This document shows, piece after piece, positions 38,346-51,533 of a stretch of 64,000 nt of DNA. The stretch's first letter is position 1. Every line of letters begins with the position of its first letter. The position numbers were made by a program, and so were the translations under genes. This DNA is from Hippasteria phrygiana (taxonomy: Eukaryota; Echinodermata; Asteroidea; Valvatida; Goniasteridae), in assembly GCA_037893225.1 (NCBI GenBank), contig JAZGUH010000055.1, positions 640,609 to 704,608 of the forward strand, written 5' to 3'. A model generated the notes under the pieces. That model had not been told where the DNA came from. It was given only the letters and a program-made list of their open reading frames with translations, and did no database searches.

Positions 38346-40656
38346 ATGAAATATCAACCAAATTAAGTAATTTTGACATGTATGGATAGCTTAGATCTGG
38401 CGCTACATGTTGCAATCATCGGCGGCTTCTTAGAGTTAAAACTTGTGGAGAAAATTCAAACCTCGCAATGTTTATTTTCTTTCCGGCCAACATCTGTGTA
38501 CATATTACCGTCTATGTATTGCTCCATGCATGTCAAATTCCCTGGGGTATGGACTTGCTTTATTCATTCATAATTGCATGAAATATCAACCAAATGCAGT
38601 AATTTTGACATGTATGGATAGCTTAGATCTGGCGCTACATGTTGCAATCATCGGCGGCTTCTTAGAGTTAAAACTTGTGGAGAAAATTCAAACCTCGCAA
38701 TGTTTATTTTCTTTCCGGCCAACATCTGTGTACATGTTACCGTCTATTTATTGCTCCATGCATGTCAAATTCCCTAGGGTATGACTTGCTTTACTCATTC
38801 ATAATTGCATGAAATATAAACCAAATACAGTAATTTTGACATGTATGGATAGCTTAGATCTGGCGCTACATGTTGCAATTATCGGCGGCTTCTTAGAGTT
38901 AAAACTTGTGGAGAAAATTCAAACCTCGCAATGTTTATTTTATTTCCGGCCAACATCTGTGTACATATTTCCTTCTATTTTTTGCTCCATGCCTGTCAAA
39001 TTCCCTGGGGTATGACTTGCTTTACTCATTCATAATTGCATGAAATATCAACCAAATTCAGTAATTTTGACATGTATGGATAGCTTAGATCTGGCGCTAC
39101 GTGTTGCAATCATCGGCGGCTTCTTAGAGTTAAAACTTGTGGAGAAAATTCAAACCTCGCAATGTTTATTTTCTTTCCGGCCAACATCTGTGTACATGTT
39201 ACCGTCTATTTATTGCTCCATGCATGTCAAATTCCCTGGGGTATGACTTGCTTTACTCATTCATAATTGCATGAAATATCAACCAAATTCAGTAATTTTG
39301 ACATGTATGGATAGCTTAGATCTGGCGCTACATGTTGCAATCATCGGCGGCTTCTTAGAGTTAAAACTTGTGGAGAAAATTCAAACCTCGCAATGTTTAT
39401 TTTCTTTCCGGCCAACATCTGTGTGCATATTACCTTCTATTTATTGCTCCATGCCTGTCCAATTCCCTGGGGTATGACTTGCTTTACTCATTCATAATTG
39501 CATGAAATATCAACCAAATTCAGTAATTTTGACATGTATGGATAGCTTAGATCTGGCGCTACATGTTGCAATCATCGGCGGCTTCTTAGAATTAAAACTT
39601 GTGGAGAAAATTCAAACCTCGCAATGTTTATTTTCTTTCCGGCCAACATCTGTGTACATGTTACCGTCTATTTATTGCTCCATGCATGTCAAATTCCCTA
39701 GGGTATGACTTGCTTTACTCATTCATAATTGCATGAAATATAAACCAAATTAAGTAATTTTGACAAGTATGGATAGCTTAGATCTGGCGCTACATGTTGC
39801 AATTATCGGCGGCTTCTTAGAGTTAAAACTTGTGGAGAAAATTCAAACCTCGCAATGTTTATTTTCTTTCCGGCCAACATCTGTGTACATATTTCCTTCT
39901 ATTTTTTGCTCCATGCCTGTCAAATTCCCTGGGGTATGACTTGATTTACTCATTCATAATTGCATGAAATATCAACCAAATTCAGTAATTTTGACATGTA
40001 TGGATAGCTTAGATCTGGCGCTACGTGTTGCAATCATCGGCGGCTTCTTAGAGTTAAAACTTGTGGAGAAAATTCAAACCTCGCAATGTTTATTTTCTTT
40101 CCGGCCAACATCTGTGTACATGTTACCGTCTATTTATTGCTCCATGCATGTCAAATTCCCTGGGGTATGACTTGCTTTACTCATTCATAATTGCATGAAA
40201 TATCAACCAAATTCAGTAATTTTGACATGTATGGATAGCTTAGATCTGGCGCTACATGTTGCAATCATCGGCGGCTTCTTAGAGTTAAAACTTGTGGAGA
40301 AAATTCAAACCTCGCAATGTTTATTTTCTTTCCGGCCAACATCTGTGTGCATATTACCTTCTATTTATTGCTCCATGCCTGTCCAATTCCCTGGGGTATG
40401 ACTTGCTTTACTCATTCATAATTGCATGAAATATCAACCAAATTCAGTAATTTTGACATGTATGGATAGCTTAGATCTGGCGCTACATGTTGCAATCATC
40501 GGCGGCTTCTTAGAGTTAAAACTTGTGGAGAAAATTCAAACCTCGCAATGTTTATTTTCTTTCCGGCCAACATCTGTGTACATGTTACCGTCTATTTATT
40601 GCTCCATGCATGTCAAATTCCCTGGGGTATGACTTGCTTTACTCATTCATAATTGC
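38346..40656 (+). repeat. Partial 8-mer plus rearranged block with a hybrid monomer
   Basis: A-B-C-D-E-F from 38346, then a hybrid at 39733-39963 and D-E-F-like monomers at 39964, 40195 and 40426. The hybrid combines TATAAACC, the class A-type TTAAG, a GACAAGTATGG form and the class C tail; a private GACTTGATTTACTC lies near 39940. The E-type monomer at 40195 keeps GTCCAATT. Confidence 0.78.
39733..39963 (+). repeat. Hybrid monomer combining TATAAACC with TTAAG and a class C tail
   Basis: The TATAAACC/TTAAG pair is not seen together elsewhere in the window. GACAAGTATGG also occurs at 14072 and 40889. The tail is class C, with a private GACTTGATTTACTC. Several exchanges or a conversion tract are needed to build it from the other classes. 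Confidence 0.7.
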
Positions 40657-43600
40657 ATGAAATATCAACCAAATTAAGTAATTTTGACATGTATGGATAG
40701 CTTAGATCTGGCGCTACATGTTGCAATCATCGGCGGCTTCTTAGAGTTAAAACTTGTGGAGAAAATTCAAACCTCGCAATGTTTATTTTCTTTCCGGCCA
40801 ACATCTGTGTACATATTACCGTCTATTTATTGCTCCATGCATGTCAAATTCCCTGGGGTATGGACTTGCTTTATTCATTCATAATTGCATGAAATATCAA
40901 CCAAATGCAGTAATTTTGGCAAGTATGGATAGCTTAGATCTGGCGCTACCTGTTGCAATCATCGGCGGCTTCTTAGAGTTAAAACTTGTGGAGAAAATTC
41001 AAACCTCGCAATGTTTATTTTCTTTCCGGCCAACATCTGTGTACATGTTACCGTCTATTTATTGCTCCATGCATGTCAAATTCCCTGGGGTATGACTTGC
41101 TTTACTCATTCATAATTGCATGAAATATCAACCAAATTAAGTAATTTTGACATGTATGGATAGCTTAGATCTGGCGCTACATGTTGCAATTATCGGCGGC
41201 TTCTTAGAGTTAACACTTGTGGAGAAAATTCAAACCTCGCAATGTTTATTTTCTTTCCGGCCAACATCTGTGTACATATTACCGTCTATTTATTGCTCCA
41301 TGCATGTCAAATTCCCTGGGGTATGGACTTGCTTTATTCATTCATAATTGCATGAAATATCAACCAAATGCAGTAATTTTGACATGTATGGATAGCGTAG
41401 ATCTGGCGCTACATGTTGTAATCATCGGCGGCTTCTTAGAGTTAAAACTTGTGGAGAAAATTCAAACCTCGCAATGTTTATTTTCTTTCCGGCCAACATC
41501 TGTGTACATGTTACCGTCTATTTATTGCTCCATGCATGTCAAATTCCCTGGGGTATGGACTTGCTTTACTCATTCATAATTGCATGAAATATCAACCAAA
41601 TTCAGTAATTTTGACATGTATGGATAGCTTAGATCTGGCGCTACATGTTGCAATCATCGGCGGCTTCTTAGAGTTAAAACTTGTGGAGAAAATTCAAACC
41701 TCGCAATGTTTATTTTCTTTACGGCCAACATCTGTGTACATGTTACCGTCTATTTATTGCTCCATGCCTGTCAAATTCCCTAGGGTATGGACTTGCTTTA
41801 CTCATTCATAATTGCATGAAATATCAACCAAATTCAGTAATTTTGACATGTATGGATAGCTTAGATCTGGCGCTACATGTTGCAATTATCGGCGGCTTCT
41901 TAGAGTTAACACTTGTGGAGAAAATTCAAACCTCGCAATGTTTATTTTCTTTCCGGCCAACATCTGTGTACATATTACCGTCTATTTATTGCTCCATGCA
42001 TGTCAAATTCCCTGGGGTATGGACTTGCTTTATTCATTCATAATTGCATGAAATATCAACCAAATGCAGTAATTTTGACATGTATGGATAGCTTAGATCT
42101 GGCGCTACATGTTGCAATCATCGGCGGCTTCTTAGAGTTAAAACTTGTAGAGAAAATTCAAACCTCGCAATGTTTATTTTCTTTCCGGCCAACATCTGTG
42201 TACATGTTACCGTCTATTTATTGCTCCATGCATGTCAAATTCCCTAGGGTATGACTTGCTTTACTCATTCATAATTGCATGAAATATAAACCAAATACAG
42301 TAATTTTGACATGTATGGATAGCTTAGATCTGGCGCTACATGTTGCAATTATCGGCGGCTTCTTAGAGTTAAAACTTGTGGAGAAAATTCAAACCTCGCA
42401 ATGTTTATTTTCTTTCCGGCCAACATCTGTGTACATATTACCGTCTATTTATTGCTCCATGCATGTCAAATTCCCTGGGGTATGGACTTGCTTTATTCAT
42501 TCATAATTGCATGAAATATCAACCAAATACAGTAATTTTGACATGTATGGATAGCTTAGATCTGGCGCTACATGTTGCAATTATCGGCGGCTTCTTAGAG
42601 TTAAAACTTGTGGAGAAAATTCAAACCTCGCAATGTTTATTTTCTTTCCGGCCAACATCTGTGTACATATTTCCTTCTATTTTTTGCTCCATGCCTGTCA
42701 AATTCCCTGGGCTATGACTTGCTTTACTCATTCATAATTGCATGAAATATCAACCAAATTCAGTAATTTTGACATGTATGGATAGCTTAGATCTGGCGCT
42801 ACATGTTGCAATCATCGGCGGCTTCTTAGAGTTAAAACTTGTGGAGAAAATTCAAACCTCGCAATGTTTATTTTCTTTACGGCCAACATCTGTGTACATG
42901 TTACCGTCTATTTATTGCTCCATGCCTGTCAAATTCCCTAGGGTATGGACTTGCTTTACTCATTCATAATTGCATGAAATATCAACCAAATTCAGTAATT
43001 TTGACATGTATGGATAGCTTAGATCTGGCGCTACATGTTGCAATTATCGGCGGCTTCTTAGAGTTAACACTTGTGGAGAAAATTCAAACCTCGCAATGTT
43101 TATTTTCTTTCCGGCCAACATCTGTGTACATATTACCGTCTATTTATTGCTCCATGCATGTCAAATTCCCTGGGGTATGGACTTGCTTTATTCATTCATA
43201 ATTGCATGAAATATCAACCAAATGCAGTAATTTTGACATGTATGGATAGCTTAGATCTGGCGCTACATGTTGCAATCATCGGCGGCTTCTTAGAGTTAAA
43301 ACTTGTAGAGAAAATTCAAACCTCGCAATGTTTATTTTCTTTCCGGCCAACATCTGTGTACATGTTACCGTCTATTTATTGCTCCATGCATGTCAAATTC
43401 CCTAGGGTATGACTTGCTTTACTCATTCATAATTGCATGAAATATAAACCAAATACAGTAATTTTGACATGTATGGATAGCTTAGATCTGGCGCTACATG
43501 TTGCAATTATCGGCGGCTTCTTAGAGTTAAAACTTGTGGAGAAAATTCAAACCTCGCAATGTTTATTTTCTTTCCGGCCAACATCTGTGTACATATTTCC

Positions 43601-46600
43601 TTCTATTTTTTGCTCCATGCCTGTCAAATTCCCTGGGGTATGACTTGCTTTACTCATTCATAATTGCATGAAATATCAACCAAATTCAGTAATTTTGACA
43701 TGTATGGATAGCTTAGATCTGGCGCTACGTGTTGCAATCATCGGCGGCTTCTTAGAGTTAAAACTTGTGGAGAAAATTCAAACCTCGCAATGTTTATTTT
43801 CTTTCCGGCCAACATCTGTGTACATGTTACCGTCTATTTATTGCTCCATGCATGTCAAATTCCCTAGGGTATGACTTGCTTTACTCATTCATAATTGCAT
43901 GAAATATCAACCAAATTCAGTAATGTTGACATGTATGGATAGCTTAGATCTGGCGCTACGTGTTGCAATCATCGGCGGCTTCTTAGAGTTAAAACTTGTG
44001 GAGAAAATTCAAACCTCGCAATGTTTATTTTCTTTCCGGCCAACATCTGTGTACATGTTACCGTCTATTTATTGCTCCATGCATGTCAAATTCCCTGGGG
44101 TATGACTTGCTTTACTCATTCATAATTGCATGAAATATCAACCAAATTCAGTAATTTTGACATGTATGGATAGCTTAGATCTGGCGCTACATGTTGCAAT
44201 CATCGGCGGCTTCTTAGAGTTAAAACTTGTGGAGAAAATTCAAACCTCGCAATGTTTATTTTCTTTCCGGCCAACATCTGTGTGCATATTACCTTCTATT
44301 TATTGCTCCATGCCTGTCAAATTCCCTGGGGTATGACTTGCTTTACTCATTCATAATTGCATGAAATATCAACCAAATTCAGTAATTTTGACATGTATGG
44401 ATAGCTTAGATCTGGCGCTACATGTTGCAATCATCGGCGGCTTCTTAGAGTTAAAACTTGTGGAGAAAATTCAAACCTCGCAATGTTTATTTTCTTTCCG
44501 GCCAACATCTGTGTACATGTTACCGTCTATTTATTGCTCCATGCATGTCAAATTCCCTGGGGTATGACTTGCTTTACTCATTCATAATTGCATGAAATAT
44601 CAACCAAATTAAGTAATTTTGACATGTATGGATAGCTTAGATCTGGCGCTACATGTTGCAATCATCGGCGGCTTCTTAGAGTTAAAACTTGTGGAGAAAA
44701 TTCAAACCTCGCAATGTTTATTTTCTTTCCGGCCAACATCTGTGTACATATTACCGTCTATTTATTGCTCCATGCATGTCAAATTCCCTGGGGTATGGAC
44801 TTGCTTTATTCATTCATAATTGCATGAAATATCAACCAAATGCAGTAATTTTGACATGTATGGATAGCTTAGATCTGGCGCTACCTGTTGCAATCATCGG
44901 CGGCTTCTTAGAGTTAAAACTTGTGGAGAAAATTCAAACCTCGCAATGTTTATTTTCTTTCCGGCCAACATCTGTGTACATGTTACCGTCTATTTATTGC
45001 TCCATGCATGTCAAATTCCCTGGGGTATGACTCGCTTTACTCATTCATAATTGCATGAAATATCAACCAAATTCAGTAATTTTGACATGTATGGATAGCT
45101 TAGATCTGGCGCTACATGTTGCAATCATCGGCGGCTTCTTAGAGTTAAAACTTGTGGAGAAAATTCAAACCTCGCAATGTTTATTTTCTTTCCGGCCAAC
45201 ATCTGTGTGCATCTTACCTTCTATTTATTGCTCCATGCCTGTCAAATTCCCTGGGGTATGACTTGCTTTACTCATTCATAATTGCATGAAATATCAACCA
45301 AATTCGGTAATTTTGACATGTATGGATAGCTTAGATCTGGCGCTACATGTTGCAATCATCGGCGGCTTCTTAGAGTTAAAACTTGTGGAGAAAATTCAAA
45401 CCTCGCAATGTTTATTTTCTTTCCGGCCAACATCTGTGTACATGTTACCGTCTATTTATTGCTCCATGCATGTCAAATTCCCTGGGGTATGACTTGCTTT
45501 ACTCATTCATAATTGCATGAAATATCAACCAAATTAAGTAATTTTGACATGTATGGATAGCTTAGATCTGGCGCTACATGTTGCAATCATCGGCGGCTTC
45601 TTAGAGTTAAAACTTGTGGAGAAAATTCAAACCTCGCAATGTTTATTTTCTTTCCGGCCAACATCTGTGTACATATTACCGTATATTTATTGCTCCATGC
45701 ATGTCAAATTCCCTGGGGTATGGACTTGCTTTATTCATTCATAATTGCATGAAATATCAACCAAATGCAGTAATTTTGACATGTATGGATAGCTTAGATC
45801 TGGCGCTACATGTTGCAATCATCGGCGGCTTCTTAGAGTTAAAACTTGTGGAGAAAATTCAAACCTCGCAATGTTTATTTTCTTTCCGGCCAACATCTGT
45901 GTACATGTTACCGTCTATTTATTGCTCCATGCATGTCAAATTCCCTAGGGTATGACTTGCTTTACTCATTCATAATTGCATGAAATATAAACCAAATACA
46001 GTAATTTTGACATGTATGGATAGCTTAGATCTGGCGCTACATGTTGCAATTATCGGCGGCTTCTTAGAGTTAAAACTTGTGGAGAAAATTCAAACCTCGC
46101 AATGTTTATTTTCTTTCCGGCCAACATCTGTGTACATATTTCCTTCTATTTTTTGCTCCATGCCTGTCAAATTCCCTGGGGTATGACTTGCTTTACTCAT
46201 TCATAATTGCATGAAATATCAACCAAATTCAGTAATTTTGACATGTATGGATAGCTTAGATCTGGCGCTACGTGTTGCAATCATCGGCGGCTTCTTAGAG
46301 TTAAAACTTGTGGAGAAAATTCAAACCTCGCAATGTTTATTTTCTTTCCGGCCAACATCTGTGTACATGTTACCGTCTATTTATTGCTCCATGCATGTCA
46401 AATTCCCTGGGGTATGACTTGCTTTACTCATTCATAATTGCATGAAATATCAACCAAATTCAGTAATTTTGACATGTATGGATAGCTTAGATCTGGCGCT
46501 ACATGTTGCAATCATCGGCGGCTTCTTAGAGTTAAAACTTGTGGAGAAAATTCAAACCTCGCAATGTTTATTTTCTTTCCGGCCAACATCTGTGTGCATA

Positions 46601-47830
46601 TTACCTTCTATTTATTGCTCCATGCCTGTCAAATTCCCTGGGGTATGACTTGCTTTACTCATTCATAATTGCATGAAATATCAACCAAATTAAGTAATTT
46701 TGACATGTATGGATAGCTTAGATCTGGCGCTACATGTTGCAATCATCGGCGGCTTCTTAGAGTTAAAACTTGTGGAGAAAATTCAAACCTCGCAATGTTT
46801 ATTTTCTTTCCGGCCAACATCTGTGTACATATTACCGTCTATTTATTGCTCCATGCATGTCAAATTCCCTGGGGTATGGACTTGCTTTATTCATTCATAA
46901 TTGCATGAAATATCAACCAAATGCAGTAATTTTGACATGTATGGATAGCTTAGATCTGGCGCTACCTGTTGCAATCATCGGCGGCTTCTTAGAGTTAAAA
47001 CTTGTGGAGAAAATTCAAACCTCGCAATGTTTATTTTCTTTCCGGCCAACATATGTGTACATGTTACCGTCTATTTATTGCTCCATGCATGTCAAATTCC
47101 CTAGGGTATGACTTGCTTTACTCATTCATAATTGCATGAAATATCAACCAAATACAGTAATTTTGACATGTATGGATAGCTTAGATCTGGCGCTACATGT
47201 TGCAATTATCGGCGGCTTCTTAGAGTTAACACTTGTGGAGAAAATTCAAACCTCGCAATGTTTATTTTCTTTCCGGCCAACATCTGTGTACATATTACCG
47301 TCTATTTATTGCTCCATGCATGTCAAATTCCCTGGGGTATGGACTTGCTTTATTCATTCATAATTGCATGAAATATCAACCAAATGCAGTAATTTTGACA
47401 TGTATGGATAGCTTAGATCTGGCGCTACATGTTGTAATCATCGGCGGCTTCTTAGAGTTAAAACTTGTGGAGAAAATTCAAACCTCGCAATGTTTATTTT
47501 CTTTCCGGCCAACATCTGTGTACATGTTACCGTCTATTTATTGCTCCATGCATGTCAAATTCCCTGGGGTATGGACTTGCTTTACTCATTCATAATTGCA
47601 TGAAATATCAACCAAATTCAGTAATTTTGACATGTATGGATAGCTTAGATCTGGCGCTACATGTTGCAATTATCGGCGGCTTCTTAGAGTTAACACTTGT
47701 GGAGAAAATTCAAACCTCGCAATGTTTATTTTCTTTCCGGCCAACATCTGTGTGCATATTACCTTCTATTTATTGCTCCATGCCTGTCAAATTCCCTGGG
47801 CTATGACTTGCTTTACTCATTCATAATTGC
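40657..47830 (+). repeat. Mosaic region joining the 8-mer domain to the right-hand 7-mer domain
   Basis: About 31 monomers of mixed classes with no single long HOR. Class X (GTTAACACTTG) appears at 41120, 41816, 42974, 47136 and 47600. Monomers with TTTACGGCC occur at 41584 and 42742. Several units carry the extra G but keep TTTACTCAT (41352, 41584, 42742, 47368), a combination rare to the left. Two class D monomers are adjacent at 43668 and 43899. Short runs of the left-hand classes recur (44592-46672). Private variants include GATAGCGTAG near 41395 and CATATGTGTAC near 47050. It reads as a recombination zone between two HOR domains. Confidence 0.78.
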
Positions 47831-49450
47831 ATGAAATATCAACCAAATTCAGTAATTTTGACATGTATGGATAGCTTAGATCTGGCGCTACATGTTGCAA
47901 TCATCGGCGGCTTCTTAGAGTTAAAACTTGTGGAGAAAATTCAAACCTCGCAATGTTTATTTTCTTTACGGCCAACATCTGTGTACATGTTACCGTCTAT
48001 TTATTGCTCCATGCCTGTCAAATTCCCTAGGGTATGGACTTGCTTTACTCATTCATAATTGCATGAAATATCAACCAAATTCAGTAATTTTGACATGTAT
48101 GGATAGCTTAGATCTGGCGCTACATGTTGCAATTATCGGCGGCTTCTTAGAGTTAACACTTGTGGAGAAAATTCAAACCTCGCAATGTTTATTTTCTTTC
48201 CGGCCAACATCTGTGTACATATTACCGTCTATTTATTGCTCCATGCATGTCAAATTCCCTGGGGTATGGACTTGCTTTATTCATTCATAATTGCATGAAA
48301 TATCAACCAAATGCAGTAATTTTGACATGTATGGATAGCTTAGATCTGGCGCTACATGTTGCAATCATCGGCGGCTTCTTAGAGTTAAAACTTGTAGAGA
48401 AAATTCAAACCTCGCAATGTTTATTTTCTTTCCGGCCAACATCTGTGTACATGTTACCGTCTATTTATTGCTCCATGCATGTCAAATTCCCTAGGGTATG
48501 ACTTGCTTTACTCATTCATAATTGCATGAAATATCAACCAAATACAGTAATTTTGACATGTATGGATAGCTTAGATCTGGCGCTACATGTTGCAATTATC
48601 GGCGGCTTCTTAGAGTTAAAACTTGTGGAGAAAATTCAAACCTCGCAATGTTTATTTTCTTTCCGGCCAACATCTGTGTACATATTACCGTCTATTTATT
48701 GCTCCATGCATGTCAAATTCCCTGGGGTATGGACTTGCTTTATTCATTCATAATTGCATGAAATATCAACCAAATACAGTAATTTTGACATGTATGGATA
48801 GCTTAGATCTGGCGCTACATGTTGCAATTATCGGCGGCTTCTTAGAGTTAAAACTTGTGGAGAAAATTCAAACCTCGCAATGTTTATTTTCTTTCCGGCC
48901 AACATCTGTGTAAATATTTCCTTCTATTTTTTGCTCCATGCCTGTCAAATTCCCTGGGGTATGACTTGCTTTACTCATTCATAATTGCATGAAATATCAA
49001 CCAAATTCAGTAATTTTGACATGTATGGATAGCTTAGATCTGGCGCTACATGTTGCAATCATCGGCGGCTTCTTAGAGTTAAAACTTGTGGAGAAAATTC
49101 AAACCTCGCAATGTTTATTTTCTTTCCGGCCAACATCTGTGTACATGTTATCGTCTATTTATTGCTCCATGCATGTCAAATTCCCTGGGGTATGACTTGC
49201 TTTACTCATTCATAATTGCATGAAATATCAACCAAATTCAGTAATTTTGACATGTATGGATAGCTTAGATCTGGCGCTACATGTTGCAATCATCGGCGGC
49301 TTCTTAGAGTTAAAACTTGTGGAGAAAATTCAAACCTCGCAATGTTTATTTTCTTTCCGGCCAACATCTGTGTGCATATTACCTTCTATTTATTGCTCCA
49401 TGCCTGTCAAATTCCCTGGGCTATGACTTGCTTTACTCATTCATAATTGC
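47831..49450 (+). repeat. Right-domain seven-monomer HOR, copy 1 (1620 bp)
   Basis: Monomers at 47831 (TTTACGGCC, CCCTAGGG, extra G), 48063 (X, GTTAACACTTG), 48295 (Y, CTTGTAGAG), 48526 (Z-like, but TATCAACC), 48758 (TTTTTTGCTCC), 48989 (TTATCGTC) and 49220 (GTGCATATTACCT, GGGCTATGAC). The monomer at 48758 has a private GTGTAAATATTT near 48908. These private sites reappear in inverted order between 62690 and 63620. Confidence 0.85.
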
Positions 49451-51070
49451 ATGAAATATCAACCAAATTCAGTAATTTTGACATGTATGGATAGCTTAGA
49501 TCTGGCGCTACATGTTGCAATCATCGGCGGCTTCTTAGAGTTAAAACTTGTGGAGAAAATTCAAACCTCGCAATGTTTATTTTCTTTACGGCCAACATCT
49601 GTGTACATGTTACCGTCTATTTATTGCTCCATGCCTGTCAAATTCCCTAGGGTATGGACTTGCTTTACTCATTCATAATTGCATGAAATATCAACCAAAT
49701 TCAGTAATTTTGACATGTATGGATAGCTTAGATCTGGCGCTACATGTTGCAATTATCGGCGGCTTCTTAGAGTTAACACTTGTGGAGAAAATTCAAACCT
49801 CGCAATGTTTATTTTCTTTCCGGCCAACATCTGTGTACATATTACCGTCTATTTATTGCTCCATGCATGTCAAATTCCCTGGGGTATGGACTTGCTTTAT
49901 TCATTCATAATTGCATGAAATATCAACCAAATGCAGTAATTTTGACATGTATGGATAGCTTAGATCTGGCGCTACATGTTGCAATCATCGGCGGCTTCTT
50001 AGAGTTAAAACTTGTAGAGAAAATTCAAACCTCGCAATGTTTATTTTCTTTCCGGCCAACATCTGTGTACATGTTACCGTCTATTTATTGCTCCATGCAT
50101 GTCAAATTCCCTAGGGTATGACTTGCTTTACTCATTCATAATTGCATGAAATATAAACCAAATACAGTAATTTTGACATGTATGGATAGCTTAGATCTGG
50201 CGCTACATGTTGCAATTATCGGCGGCTTCTTAGAGTTAAAACTTGTGGAGAAAATTCAAACCTCGCAATGTTTATTTTCTTTCCGGCCAACATCTGTGTA
50301 CATATTACCGTCTATTTATTGCTCCATGCATGTCAAATTCCCTGGGGTATGGACTTGCTTTATTCATTCATAATTGCATGAAATATCAACCAAATACAGT
50401 AATTTTGACATGTATGGATAGCTTAGATCTGGCGCTACATGTTGCAATTATCGGCGGCTTCTTAGAGTTAAAACTTGTGGAGAAAATTCAAACCTCGCAA
50501 TGTTTATTTTCTTTCCGGCCAACATCTGTGTACATATTTCCTTCTATTTTTTGCTCCATGCCTGTCAAATTCCCTGGGGTATGACTTGCTTTACTCATTC
50601 ATAATTGCATGAAATATCAACCAAATTCAGTAATTTTGACATGTATGGATAGCTTAGATCTGGCGCTACATGTTGCAATCATCGGCGGCTTCTTAGAGTT
50701 AAAACTTGTGGAGAAAATTCAAACCTCGCAATGTTTATTTTCTTTCCGGCCAACATCTGTGTACATGTTATCGTCTATTTATTGCTCCATGCATGTCAAA
50801 TTCCCTGGGGTATGACTTGCTTTACTCATTCATAATTGCATGAAATATCAACCAAATTCAGTAATTTTGACATGTATGGATAGCTTAGATCTGGCGCTAC
50901 ATGTTGCAATCATCGGCGGCTTCTTAGAGTTAAAACTTGTGGAGAAAATTCAAACCTCGCAATGTTTATTTTCTTTCCGGCCAACATCTGTGTGCATATT
51001 ACCTTCTATTTATTGCTCCATGCCTGTCAAATTCCCTGGGGTATGACTTGCTTTACTCATTCATAATTGC
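49451..51070 (+). repeat. Right-domain seven-monomer HOR, copy 2 (1620 bp)
   Basis: Same seven classes in the same order, 1620 bp downstream. Differences from copy 1 are TATAAACC at 50146, the normal GTGTACATATTT at 50378, and GGGGTATGAC instead of GGGCTATGAC at the end of 50840. These differences allow the inverted arm to be assigned to specific monomers rather than to the HOR in general. Confidence 0.85.
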
Positions 51071-51533
51071 ATGAAATATCAACCAAATTCAGTAATTTTG
51101 ACATGTATGGATAGCTTAGATCTGGCGCTACATGTTGCAATTATCGGCGGCTTCTTAGAGTTAACACTTGTGGAGAAAATTCAAACCTCGCAATGTTTAT
51201 TTTCTTTCCGGCCAACATCTGTGTACATATTACCGTTTATTTATTGCTCCATGCATGTCAAATTCCCTGGGGTATGGACTTGCTTTATTCATTCATAATT
51301 GCATGAAATATCAACCAAATGCAGTAATTTTGACATGTATGGATAGCTTAGATCTGGCGCTACATGTTGCAATCATCGGCGGCTTCTTAGAGTTAAAACT
51401 TGTGGAGAAAATTCAAACCTCGCAATGTTTATTTTCTTTCCGGCCAACATCTGTGTACATGTTACCGTCTATTTATTGCTCCATGCATGTCAAATTCCCT
51501 GGGGTATGACTTGCTTTACTCATTCATAATTGC
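51071..51533 (+). repeat. Two-monomer insertion between 7-mers (X plus TGCAG unit)
   Basis: A class X monomer (51071) with a private TTACCGTTTATTTATT near 51230, and a TGCAG monomer (51303) without the extra G. The pair separates copy 2 from copy 3 of the 7-mer. The private CCGTTTATTT also occurs in the TTTACGGCC monomer at 51534, so the two share a recent history. Confidence 0.78.
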